In this document: piece by piece, positions 52,090 to 64,000 of the stretch
Position numbering within the stretch: the first letter of the stretch is position 1
How the letters are laid out: every line of letters begins with the position of its first letter
From: Prostheceraeus crozeri
Lineage: Eukaryota > Platyhelminthes > Polycladida > Euryleptidae
Length of the DNA stretch: 64,000 bases
Reading direction: 5' to 3'
NCBI GenBank assembly: GCA_907163375.1
Contig: CAJQUW010011286.1
Coordinates: 42,136 to 106,135, forward strand
The notes under the pieces: generated by a model
Database searches by the model: none
Told to the model about the DNA's origin: nothing
What the model saw: the letters and a program-made list of their open reading frames with translations, nothing else
Program-made: the position numbers and the translations under genes

Positions 52090-55000
52090 TATGACACTGT
52101 GGTCCTCCAATGCAACAATGATGACACTGTGGTCCTTCACTGCACCAATGATGACACTGTGGTCCTTCACTGCACCAATGATGACACTGTTGCCCCTCAC
52201 TGCAACAATGATGACACTGTGGTCCTTCACTGCAACAATGATGACACTGTGGTCCTTCACTGCAACAATGATGACACTGTGGTCCCTCACTGCACCAATG
52301 ATGACACTGAGGTCCTTCACTGCAACAATGGTGACACTGTGGTCCTTCACTGCACCAATGATGACACTGTGGTCTCTCACTGCACCAATGATGACACTGA
52401 GGTCCTTCACTGCACCAATGACGACACTGAGGTCCTTCACTGCACCAATGATGACAATGTGGTCCTTCACTGCACCAATGATGGCACTGAGGTCCTTCAC
52501 TGCACCAATGATGACAATGTGGTCCTTCACTGCACCAATGATGACACTGTGGTCTCTCACTGCACCAATGATGACACTGTGGTCCTTCACTGCAACAATG
52601 ATGACACTGTGGTCCTTCACTGCAACAATGATGACACTGTGGTCCTTCACTGCAACAATGATGACACTGTGGTCCCTCACTGCACCAATGATGACACTGA
52701 GGTCCTTCACTGCAACAATGGTGACACTGTGGTCCTTCACTGCACCAATGATAACACTGTGGTCCTTCACTGCACCAATGATGACACTGTGGTGTCTCAC
52801 TGCACCAATGATGACACTGACGTCCTTCACTGCACCAATGATGACACTGTGTTCCCTCACTGCAACAATGATGACACTGTGGTCCTTCACTGCAACAATG
52901 ATGACAATGTGGTCCTTCACTGCAACAATGATGACACTGTGGTCCTTCACTGCACCAATGATGACACTGTGGTCCTTCACTGCAACAATGATGACACTGC
53001 GGTCCTTCACTGCACCAATGATGACACTGTGGTCCTTCACTGCACCAATGATGACACTGTGGTCCTTCACTGCAACAATGATGACACTGTGGTCCCTCAC
53101 TGCACCAATGATGACACTGAGGTCCTTCACTGCACCAATGATGACAATGTGGTCCCTCACTGCACCAATGATGACACTGTGGTCCTTCACTGCAACAATG
53201 ATGACACTGTGGTCCTTCACTGCAACAATGATGACACTGTGGTCCTTCGCTGCACCAATGATGACACTGTGGTCCTTCACTGCACCAATGATGACACTGT
53301 GGTCCCTCACTGCACCAATGATGACACTGAGGTCCTTCACTGCAACAATGATGACACTGTGGTCCTTCACTGCAACAATGATGACACTGTGGTCCTTCAC
53401 TGCACCAATGATGACACTGAGGTCCTTCACTGCAACAATGATGACACTGTGGTCCCTCACTGCACCAATGATGACACTGTGGTCCCTCACTGCAACAATG
53501 ATGACACTGTGGTCCCTCACTGCACCAATGATGACACTGTGGTCCCTCACTGCACCAATGATGACACTGAGGTCCTTCACTGCAACAATGGTGACACTGT
53601 GGTCCTTCACTACACCAATGATGACACTGTGGTCCCTCACTGCAACAATGATGACACTGAGGTCCTTCACTGCACCAATGATGACACTGTGGTCCCTCAC
53701 TGCACCAATGATGACACTGTGGTCCCTCACTGCACCAATGATGACACTGAGGTCCTTCACTGCAACAATGGTGACACTGTGGTCCTTCACTACACCAATG
53801 ATGACACTGTGGTCTCTCACTGCACCAATGATGACACTGAGGTCCTTCACTGCACCAATGATGACACTGAGGTCCTTCACTGCACCAATGATGACACTGT
53901 GGTCCTTCACTGCACCAATGATGACAATGTGGTCCTTCACTGCACCAATGATGACACTGTGGTCTCTCACTGCACCAATGATGGCACTGTGGTCCTTCAC
54001 TGCAACAATGATGACACTGTGGTCCTTCACTGCAACAATGATGACACTGTGGTCTCTCACTGCACCAATGATGACACTGAGGTCCTTCACTGCACCAATG
54101 ATGACACTGTGGTCCTTCACTGCAACAATGATGACACTGTGGTCCTTCACTGCAACAATGATGACACTGTGGTCCCTCACTGCACCAATGATGACACTGA
54201 GGTCCTTCACTGCACCAATGATGACACTGTGGTCCTTCACTGCACCAATGATGACACTGTGGTCCTTCACTGCACCAATGATGACACTGTGGTCCTCCAA
54301 TGCAACAATGATGACACTGTGGTCCTTCACTGCACCAATGATGACACTGTGGTCCTTCACTGCACCAATGATGACACTGTGGTCCTTCACTGCACCAATG
54401 ATGACACTGTGGTCCTTCACTGCAACAATGATGACACTGTGGTCCCTCACTGCACCAATGATGACACTGTGGTCCCTCACTGCACCAATGATGACACTGA
54501 GGTCCTTCACTGCAACAATGGTGACACTGTGGTCCTTCACTGCAACAATGATGACACTGTGGTCATTCACTGCAGCAATGATGACACTGTGGTCCTTCAC
54601 TGCAGCAATGATGACACTGTGGTCCTTCACTGCAACAATGATGACACTGTGGTCATTCACTGCAACAATGATAACACAGTTGTCCTTCACTGCAACAATG
54701 ATGACACTGTGGTCCTTCACTGCACCAATGATGACACTGTGGTCCTTCACTGCAACAATGATGACACTGTGGTCCTTCACTGCACCAATGATGACACTGT
54801 GGTCCTTCACTGCACCAATGATGACACTGTGGTCCCTCACTGCAACAATGATGACACTGTGGTCCATCACTGCAACAATGATGACACTGAGGTCCTTCAC
54901 TGCACCAATGATGACACTGTGGTCCCTCACTGCACCAATGATGACACTGTGGTCCTTCACTGCAACAATGATGACACTGTGGTCCTTCACTGCAACAATG

Positions 55001-58000
55001 ATGACACTGTGGTCCTTCACTGCAACAATGATGACACTGTGGTCCTTCACTGCACCAATGATGACACTGTGGTCCCTCACTGCAACAATGATGACACTGT
55101 GGTCCTTCACTGCAACAATGATGACACTGAGGTCCTTCACTGCAACAATGATGACACTGTGGTCTATCACTGCACCAATGATGACACTGTGGTCCTTCAC
55201 TGCACCAATGATGACACTGTGGTCCCTCACTGCAACAATGATGACACTGAGGTCCTTCACTGCACCAATGATGACACTGTGGTCTCTCACTGCACCAATG
55301 ATGACAATGTGGTCCCTCACTGCACCAATGATGACACTGAGGTCCTTCACTGCACCAATGATGACACTGAGGTCCTTCACTGCACCAATGATGACACTGT
55401 GAACCATCACTGCAACAATGAGGAGACTGTGGTCCTTCACTGCAACAATGATGATACTGTGGTCCCTCACTGCACCAATGATGACACTGAGGTCCTTCAC
55501 TGCAACAATGGTGACACTGTGGTCCTTCACTGCACCAATGATGACACTGTGGTCTCTCACTGCACCAATGATGACACTGAGGTCCTTCACTGCACCAATG
55601 ATGACACTGTGGTCCTTCACTGCAACAATGATGACAATGTGGTCCCTCACTGCAACAATGATGACACTGTGAATCCTCACTACACCAATGATGACACTGT
55701 GGTCCTTCACTGCACCAATGATGACACTGTGGTCCTTCACTGCAACAATGATGACACTGTGGTCCTTCACTGCAACAATGATGACACTGTGGTCCTTCAC
55801 TGCACCAATGATGACACTGTGGTCCCTCACTGCACCAATGATGACACTGAGGTCCTTCACTGCAACAATGATGACACTGTGGTCCTTCACTGCACCAATG
55901 ATAACACTGTGGTCCTTCACTGCACCAATGATGACACTGTGGTGTCTCACTGCACCAATGATGACACTGACGTCCTTCACTGCACCAATGATGACACTGA
56001 GGTCCTTCACTGCACCAATGACGACACTGAGGTCCTTCACTGCAACAATGATGACAATGTGGTCCTTCACTGCAACAATGATGACACTGTGGTCCTTCAC
56101 TGCACCAATGATGACACTGTGGTCCTTCACTGCAACAATGATGACACTGTGGTCCTTCACTGCACCAATGATGACACTGTGGTCCTTCACTGCACCAATG
56201 ATGACACTGTGGTCCTTCACTGCAACAATGATGACACTGTGGTCCCTCACTGCACCAATGATGACACTGAGGTCCTTCACTGCACCAATGATGACACTGT
56301 GGTCCTTCACTGCAACAATGATGACAATGTGGTCCTTCACTGCAACAATGATGACACTGTGGTCCTTCACTGCAACAATGATGACACTGTGGTCCTTCAC
56401 TGCAACAATGATGACACTGTGGTCCTTAACTGCACCAATGATGACACTGTGGTCGCTCACTGCACCAATGATGACACTGTGGTCCTTCACTGCAACAATG
56501 ATGACACTGAGGTCCTTCACTGCAACAATGATGACACTGTGGTCCCTCACTGCACCAATGATGACACTGAGGTCCTTCACTGCAACAATGATGACACTGT
56601 GAATCATCACTGCAACAATGATGAAACTGAGGTCCTTCACTGCAACAATGATGACACTGTGGTCCTTCACTGCAACAATGATGACACTGTGGTCCTTAAC
56701 TGCAACAATGATGACACTGTGGTCCTTCACTGCAACAATGATGACAATGTGGTCCCTCACTGCAACAATGATGACACTGTGGTCCTTCACTGCAACAATG
56801 ATGACACTGAGGTCCTTCACTGCACCAATGATGACACTGTGGTCCTTCACTGCACCAATGATGACACTGTGGTCCCTCACTGCACCAATGATGACACTGT
56901 GGTCCTTCACTGCAACAATGATGACAATGTGGTCCTTCACTGCACCAATGATGACACTGTGGTCTCTCACTGCACCAATGATGACACTGAGGTCCTTCAC
57001 TGCACCAATGATGACACTGTGGTCCTTCACTGCACCAATGATGACACTGTGGTCCTTCACTGCACCAATGATGACACTGTGGTCCTTCACTGCAACAATG
57101 ATGACACTGTGGTCTCTCACTGCACCAATGATGCCACTGTGGTCCTTCACTGCAACAATGATGACACTGTGGTCCTTCACTGCAACAATGATGACACTGT
57201 GGTCCTTCACTGCAACAATGATGACAATGTGGTCCCTCACTGCACCAATGATGACACTGAGGTCCTTCACTGCAACAATGATGACAATGTGGTCCTTCAC
57301 TGCACCAATGATGACACTGAGGTCTCTCACTGCACCAATGATGACACTGAGGTCCTTCACTGCACCAATGATGACACTGTGGTCCTTCACTGCAACAATG
57401 ATGACATTGTGGTCCCTCACTGCACCAATGATGACACTGTGGTCCTTCACTGCAACAATGATGACACTGAGGTCCTTCACTGCACCAATGATGACACTGT
57501 GGTCCCTCACTGCACCAATGATGACACTGTGGTCCTTCACTGCACCAATGATGACACTGTGGTCCTTCACTGCAACAATGATGACACTGTGGTCCCTCAC
57601 TGCACCAATGATGACACTGTGGTCCTTCACTGCACCAATGATGACACTGTGGTCCTTCACTGCACCAATGATGACACTGTGGTCCTTCACTGCAACAATG
57701 ATGACACTGTGGTCCTTCACTGCACCAATGATGACACTGTGGTCCTTCACTGCACCAATGATGACACTGTGGTCCCTCACTGCAACAATGATGACAATGT
57801 GGTCCCTCACTGCAACAATGATGACACTGTGAATCCTCACTACACCAATGATGACACTGTGGTCCTTCACTGCACCAATGATGACACTGTGGTCCTTCAC
57901 TGCAACAATGATGACACTGTGAACCCTCACTGCACTAATGATGACACTGTGGTCTCTCACTGCACCAATGATGACACTGTGGTCCCTCACTGCAGCAATG

Positions 58001-58739
58001 ATGACACTGAGGTCCTTCACTGCAACAATGATGACACTGTGGTCCTTCACTGCACCAATGATGACACTGTGAACCCTCACTGCACCAATGATGACACTGT
58101 GGTCCTTCACTGCAACAATGATGACACTGAGGTCCTTCACTGCACCAATGATGACACTGTGGTCCTTCACTGCACCAATGATGACACTGTGGTCCTTCAC
58201 TGCAACAATGATGACACTGTGGTCCTTCACTGCAACAATGATGACACTGTGGTCCTTCACTGCACCAATGATGACACTGTGGTCCTTCACTGCACCAATG
58301 ATGACACTGTGGTCCCTCACTGCACCAATGATGACACTGTGGTCCTTCACTGCAACAATGATGACACTGTGGTCCTTCACTGCAACAATGATGACACTGT
58401 GGTCCTTCACTGCACCAATGATGACACTGTGGTCCTTCACTGCAACAATGATGACACTGTGGTCTCTCACTGCACCAATGATGACACTGTGGTCCCTCAC
58501 TGCACCAATGATGACACTGTGGTCCTTCACTGCAACAATGATGACACTGTGGTCCTTCACTGCAACAATGATGACACTGTGGTCCTTCACTGCAACAATG
58601 ATGACACTGTGGTCCTTCACTGCAACAATGATGACACTGTGGTCCCTCACTGCAACAATGATGACACTGTGGTCCTTCACTGCAACAATGATGACACTGA
58701 GGTCCTCACTGCACCAATGATGACACTGAGGTCCTTCAC

Positions 58740-60345
58740 TGCACCAATGATGACACTGTGGTCCTTCACTGCACCAATGATGACACTGTGGTCCCTCACT
58801 GCACCAATGATGACACTGAGGTCCTTCACTGCAACAATGATGACACTGTGGTCCTTCACTGCACCAATGATGACACTGTGGTCCTTCACTGCACCAATGA
58901 TGACACTGTGGTCCTTCACTGCACCAATGATGACACTGAGGTCCTTCACTGCACCAATGATGACACTGTGGTCCTTCACTGCACCAATGATGACACTGTG
59001 GTCCTTCACTGCACCAATGATGACACTGTGGTCCTTCACTGCAACAATGATGACACTGTGGTCCTTCACTGCACCAATGATGACACTGTGGTCCTTCACT
59101 GCAACAATGATGACACTGTGGTCCTTCACTGCACCAATGATGACACTGAGGTCCTTCACTGCAACAATGATGACACTGTGGTCCTTCACTGCACCAATGA
59201 TGACACTGTGGTCCTTCACTGCACCAATGATGACACTGTGGTCCTTCACTGCACCAATGATGACACTGTGGTCCTTCACTGCACCAATGATGACACTGTG
59301 GTCCTTCACTGCAACAATGATGACACTGTGGTCCTTCACTGCACCAATGATGACACTGTGGTCCTTCACTGCACCAATGATGACACTGTGGTCCTTCACT
59401 GCACCAATGATGACACTGTGGTCCTTCACTGCACCAATGATGACACTGTGGTCCTTCACTGCAACAATGATGACACTGTGGTCATTCACTGCAGCAATGA
59501 TGACACTGTGGTCCTTCACTGCACCAATGATGACACTGTGGTCCTTCACTGCACCAATGATGACACTGTGGTCCTCCAATGCAACAATGATGACACTGTG
59601 GTCCTTCACTGCACCAATGATGACACTGTGGTCCTTCACTGCACCAATGATGACACTGTGGTCCTTCACTGCACCAATGATGACACTGTGGTCCTTCACT
59701 GCAACAATGATGACACTGTGGTCCCTCAATGCAACAATGATGACACTGTGGTCCTTCACTGCACCAATGATGACACTGTGGTCCTTCACTGCAACAATGA
59801 TGACACTGTGGTCCTTCACTGCACCAATGATGACACTGTGGTCCTTCACTGCAACAATGATGACACTGTGGTCCTTCACTGCACCAATGATGACACTGTG
59901 GTCCTTCACTGCACCAATGATGACACTGTGGTCCTTCACTGCAACAATGATGACACTGTGGTCCTTCACTGCACCAATGATGACACTGTGGTCCTTCACT
60001 GCACCAATGATGACACTGTGGTCCTTCACTGCACCAATGATGACACTGTGGTCCTTCACTGCACCAATGATGACACTGTGGTCCTTCACTGCAACAATGA
60101 TGACACTGTGGTCCTTCACTGCAACAATGATGACACTGTGGTCCTTCACTGCACCAATGATGACACTGTGGTCCTTCACTGCACCAATGATGACACTGTG
60201 GTCCTTCACTGCAACAATGATGACACTGTGGTCCTTCACTGCAACAATGATGACACTGTGGTCCTTCACTGCAACAATGATGACACTGTGGTCCTTCACT
60301 GCACCAATGATGACACTGAGGTCCTTCACTGCAACAATGATGACA
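58740..60345. repeat. Homogenised segment of the array
   Basis: Across more than 50 consecutive units almost the only difference is CAAC versus CACC. The CCCTC, CTCTC, GACAAT and TGAACC variants that are frequent elsewhere are nearly absent. This indicates the most recently amplified or gene-converted part of the array. It also contains the undeleted marker unit at about 59572. Confidence 0.75.
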
Positions 60346-63300
60346 CTGTGGTCCTACACTGCAACAATGATGACACTGTGAATCATCACTGCAACAATGA
60401 TGAAACTGAGGTCCTTCACTGCAACAATGATGACACTGTGGTCCTTCACTGCAACAATGATGACACTGTGGTCCTTAACTGCACCAATGATGACACTGTG
60501 GTCGCTCACTGCACCAATGATGACACTGTGGTCCTTCACTGCAACAATGATGACACTGAGGTCCTTCACTGCACCAATGATGACACTGTGGTCCTCACTG
60601 CACCAATGATGACACTGTGGTCCCTCACTGCACCAATGATGACACTGAGGTCCTTCACTGCAACAATGGTGACACTGTGGTCCTTCACTGCACCAATGAT
60701 GACACTGTGGTCTCTCACTGCACCAATGATGACACTGAGGTCCTTCACTGCACCAATGATGACACTGTGAACCCTCACTGCACCAATGATGACACTGTGG
60801 TCCTTCACTGCAACAATGATGACAATGTGGTCCTTCACTGCAACAATGATGACACTGTGGTCTCTCACTGCACCAATGATGACAATGTGGTCCCTCACTG
60901 CACCAATGATGACACTGTGGTCCTTCACTGCAACAATGATGACACTGTGGTCCTTCACTGCAACAATGATGACACTGTGGTCCCTCACTGCACCAATGAT
61001 GACACTGAGGTCCTTCACTGCAACAATGATGACAATGTGGTCCTTCACTGCACCAATGATGACACTGAGGTCTCTCACTGCACCAATGATGACACTGAGG
61101 TCCTTCACTGCACCAATGATGACACTGTGGTCCCTCACTGCACCAATGATGACACTGTGGTCCTTCACTGCAACAATGATGACACTGTGGTCCCTCACTG
61201 CAACAATGATGACACTGAGGTCCTTCACTGCACCAATGATGACACTGTGGTCCTTCACTGCACCAATGATGACACTGTGGTCCTTCACTGCACCAATGAT
61301 GACACTGTGGTCCTTCACTGCAACAATGATGACACTGTGGTCCTTCACTGCACCAATGATGACACTGTGGTCCTTCACTGCACCAATGATGACACTGTGG
61401 TCCTTCACTGCACCAATGATGACACTGTGGTCTCTCACTGCAACAATGATGACACTGTGGTCCTTCACTGCACCAATGATGACACTGTGGTCTCTCACTG
61501 CACCAATGATGACACTGTGGTCCCTCACTGCAACAATGATGACACTGTGGTCCCTCACTGCAACAATGATGACACTGTGGTCCCTCACTGCACCAATGAT
61601 GACACTGTGGTCCTCCAATGCAACAATGATGACACTGTGGTCCTCCACTGCAACAATGATGACACTGTGGTCCTTCACTGCACCAATGATGACACTGTGG
61701 TCCTTCACTGCACCAATGATGACACTGTGGTCCTCACTGCATCAATGATGACACTGTGGTCCATCACTGCAACAATGATGACACTGAGGTCCTTCACTGA
61801 ACCAATGATGACACTGTGGTCCCTCACTGCACCAATGATGACACTGTGGTCCTTCACTGCAACAATGATGACACTGTGGTCCTTCACTGCAACAATGATG
61901 ACACTGTGGTCCCTCACTGCACCAATGACGACACTGTGGTCCTTCACTGCACCAATGATGACACTGTGGTCCTTCACTGCAACAATGATGACACTGTGGT
62001 CCTTCACTGCAACAATGATGACACTGAGGTCCTTCACTGCACCAATGATGACACTGTGAACCCTCACTGCAGCAATGATGACACTCTGAACCCTCACTGC
62101 ACCGATGATGATACTGTGGTCCTTCACTGCAACAATGATGACAATGTGGTCCTTCACTGCAACAATGATGACACTGAGGTCCTTCACTGAACCAATGATG
62201 ACACTGTGGTCCCTCACTGCACCAATGATGACACTGTGGTCCTTCACTGCAACAATGATGACAATGTGGTCCTTCACTGCAACAATGATGACACTGAGGT
62301 CCTTCACTGCAACAATGATGACACTGTGGTCCTTCACTGCACCAATGATGACACTGTGGTCCTTCACTGCAACAATGATGACACTGTGGTCCTTCACTGC
62401 AACAATGATGACACTGTGGTCCTTCACTGCACCAATGATGACACTGTGGTCCTTCACTGCACCAATGATGACACTGTGGTCCTTCACTGCAACAATGATG
62501 ACACTGTGGTCCTTCACTGCACCAATGATGACACTGTGAACCCTCACTGCACCAATGATGACACTGTGGTCCTTCACTGCAACAATGATGATACTGTGGT
62601 CCCTCACTGCAACAATGATGACACTGTGGTCCCTCACTGCACCAATGATGACACTGTGGTCCTTCACTGCACCAATGATGGACACTGAGGTCCTTCACTG
62701 CAACAATGATGACACTGTGGTCCTTCACTGCACCAATGATGACACTGTGGTCCTTCACTGCAACAATGATGACACTGTGGTCCATCACTGCACCAATGAT
62801 GACACTGTGGTCCTTCACTGCAACAATGATGACACTGTGGTCCATCACTGCACCAATGATGACACTGAGGTCCTTCACTGCAACAATGATGACACTGTGG
62901 TCCTTCACTGCAACAATGATGACACTGTGGTCCTTCACTGCAACAATGATGACACTGAGGTCCTTCACTGCACCAATGACGACACTGAGGTCCTTCACTG
63001 CACCAATGATGACAATGTGGTCCTTCACTGCACCAATGATGGCACTGAGGTCCCTCACTGCAACAATGATGACAATGTGGTCCTTCACTGCAACAATGAT
63101 GACACTGTGGTCCTTCACTGCACCAATGATGACACTGTGAACCCTCACTGCACCAATGATGATACTCTGAACCCTCACTGCACCGATGATGATACTGTGG
63201 TCCTTCACTGCAACAATGATGACAATGTGGTCCTTCACTGCGACAATGATGACACTGAGGTCCTTCACTGCACCAATGATGACACTGTGGTCCCTCACTG

Positions 63301-63639
63301 CACCAATGATGACACTGAGGTCCTTCACTGCAACAATGATGACAATGTGGTCCTTCACTGCACCAATGATGACACTGTGGTCTCTCACTGCACCAATGAT
63401 GACACTGAGGTCCTTCACTGCACCAATGATGACACTGTGGTCCTTCACTGCAACAATGATGACACTGTGGTCCCTCACTGCACCAATGATGACACTGAGG
63501 TCCTTCACTGCAACAATGATGACACTGTGAATCATCACTGCAACAATGATGACACTGAGGTCCTTCACTGCAACAATGATGACACTGTGGTCCTTCACTG
63601 CAACAATGATGACACTGTGGTCCTTCACTGCACCAATGA

Positions 63640-64000
63640 TGACACTGTTGGTCCTTCAACACTGCAACCAATGATGACACTGTGTCCTTCACTGCAACAA
63701 TGATGACACTGAGGGTCCTTCCACTGCCACAATGATGACACTGTGAACCATCACTGCAACACACAATGTATGGAGACTGTGGTCCTTCACTGCAACAATG
63801 ATGATACTGTGGTCCCTCACTGCAAGCAATGATGACACTGTGAGTCCATTCACTGCAACAATGATGACCCTGTGAACCATCACTGCAACATTGATGACAC
63901 TGAGGTCCTTCACTGCACCAATGATGACACTGTGTACCATCACTGCAGCAATGAGGAGACTGTGGTCCCCCTTCACTGCAACAATGATGATACTGTGGTC
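63640..64000. repeat. Degenerate end of the array
   Basis: From about 63640 the units suddenly carry many one- to four-base insertions and deletions (CTGTTGGTCC, CTTCAACACTGCAACC, GAGGGTCCTTCCACTGCC, CAACACACAATGTATGG, GCAAGCAATG, GTCCCCCTTC). There are about ten in 360 bases, against about fifteen in the preceding 43 kb. This is either the decayed edge of the array or lower-accuracy sequence near a contig end. Confidence 0.8.

Larger units (their letters stand above)
20602..64000. repeat. 30-bp tandem satellite/minisatellite array with higher-order structure
   Basis: About 1,446 head-to-tail copies of a 30-bp unit (reference copy 20641-20670, containing CAATGATGACACTGTGG and GTCCTTCACTGCAAC), about 47% GC, more than the AT-rich flank. 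The array starts abruptly at 20602 and leaves the window at 64000 with no other sequence inside it. Variation is concentrated at a few unit positions: CAAC/CACC, CCTTC/CCCTC/CTCTC, TGTGG/TGAGG/TGAACC, GACACT/GACAAT, GATGAC/GATGGC. About 15 units have lost a single base, mostly one T of CCTTCAC. Blocks of tens to over one hundred units are duplicated. It is most simply read as a satellite or macro-minisatellite, perhaps heterochromatic. Its chromosomal role cannot be seen from sequence. Confidence 0.97.

Noticed and set aside
52099-60381. Uninterrupted plus-strand frame of 2,760 codons and opposed minus-strand frames up to 2,200 codons
   Set aside because: They are by-products of a 30-base satellite without stops in four frames. 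They overlap on both strands, have no non-repetitive domain, and the common variants change residues in every frame.
20602-64000. CRISPR-like array
   Set aside because: The 30-bp units are directly adjacent with no unique spacers, the context is eukaryotic and there are no cas genes.
20602-64000. Hammerhead-like TGATGA in every satellite unit
   Set aside because: The preceding base is A instead of C (ATGATGA, not CTGATGA), and no GAAA box or stem II follows.
20602-64000. Telomeric or rDNA spacer repeat
   Set aside because: No TTAGGG-type motif and no rRNA sequence is present. The unit does not match a telomeric repeat.

Overview
This is a eukaryotic, most likely invertebrate metazoan, genomic window. 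The basis is: AT-rich intergenic DNA, short exons with canonical GT/AG splice signals, hAT-type DNA transposons, LINE remnants with an APE-type endonuclease, tRNA-derived repeats and a hammerhead ribozyme of the Penelope-like/retrozyme type. The sequence does not identify a lower taxon. Nothing looks prokaryotic or viral.

Left part (1-4.5 kb): three exons of one minus-strand gene (4116-4484, 2886-2970, 884-1415) encode a Ser-rich region, a short basic/helical segment and a glutamine-rich, probably nuclear, C-terminal region. The family is not recognised. The phase between the first two exons does not match, so one small exon is probably missing. Introns hold a SINE-like repeat and a tRNA-Thr-like relic.

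Transposon nest (5.0-10.9 kb): a hAT-like element (A, 5758-10328) with 6-bp target duplications (TAGACA) is interrupted by a second hAT-like element (B, 6492-8370) with its own 6-bp duplication (TCATAT). Excising B and one duplication restores the last codons of A's transposase. Both transposases are decayed. Related copies of a dispersed repeat lie at 5024-5510 and 10329-10880.

Middle (10.9-20.6 kb): no recognisable host gene. It holds a minus-strand hammerhead ribozyme (13411-13470), a long inverted-repeat element (15440-16170), LINE fragments in both orientations (16.8-19.4 kb) and a tRNA-derived SINE head (19.7 kb).

Right part (20602-64000, two thirds of the window): one uninterrupted 30-bp tandem array of about 1,446 units that runs off the end. 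It has higher-order structure: blocks of 34 to about 120 units are duplicated, and rare variants (a one-base deletion in one unit, unusual unit spellings) recur at block-length spacings. Because the unit is a multiple of three and four of its six frames lack stops, the array yields huge meaningless open frames on both strands. I treat none as a gene. The sequence quality or age of the array changes abruptly at about 63.64 kb.

The most notable items are the hierarchical 43-kb minisatellite, the hammerhead ribozyme and the nested hAT pair with 6-bp duplications.
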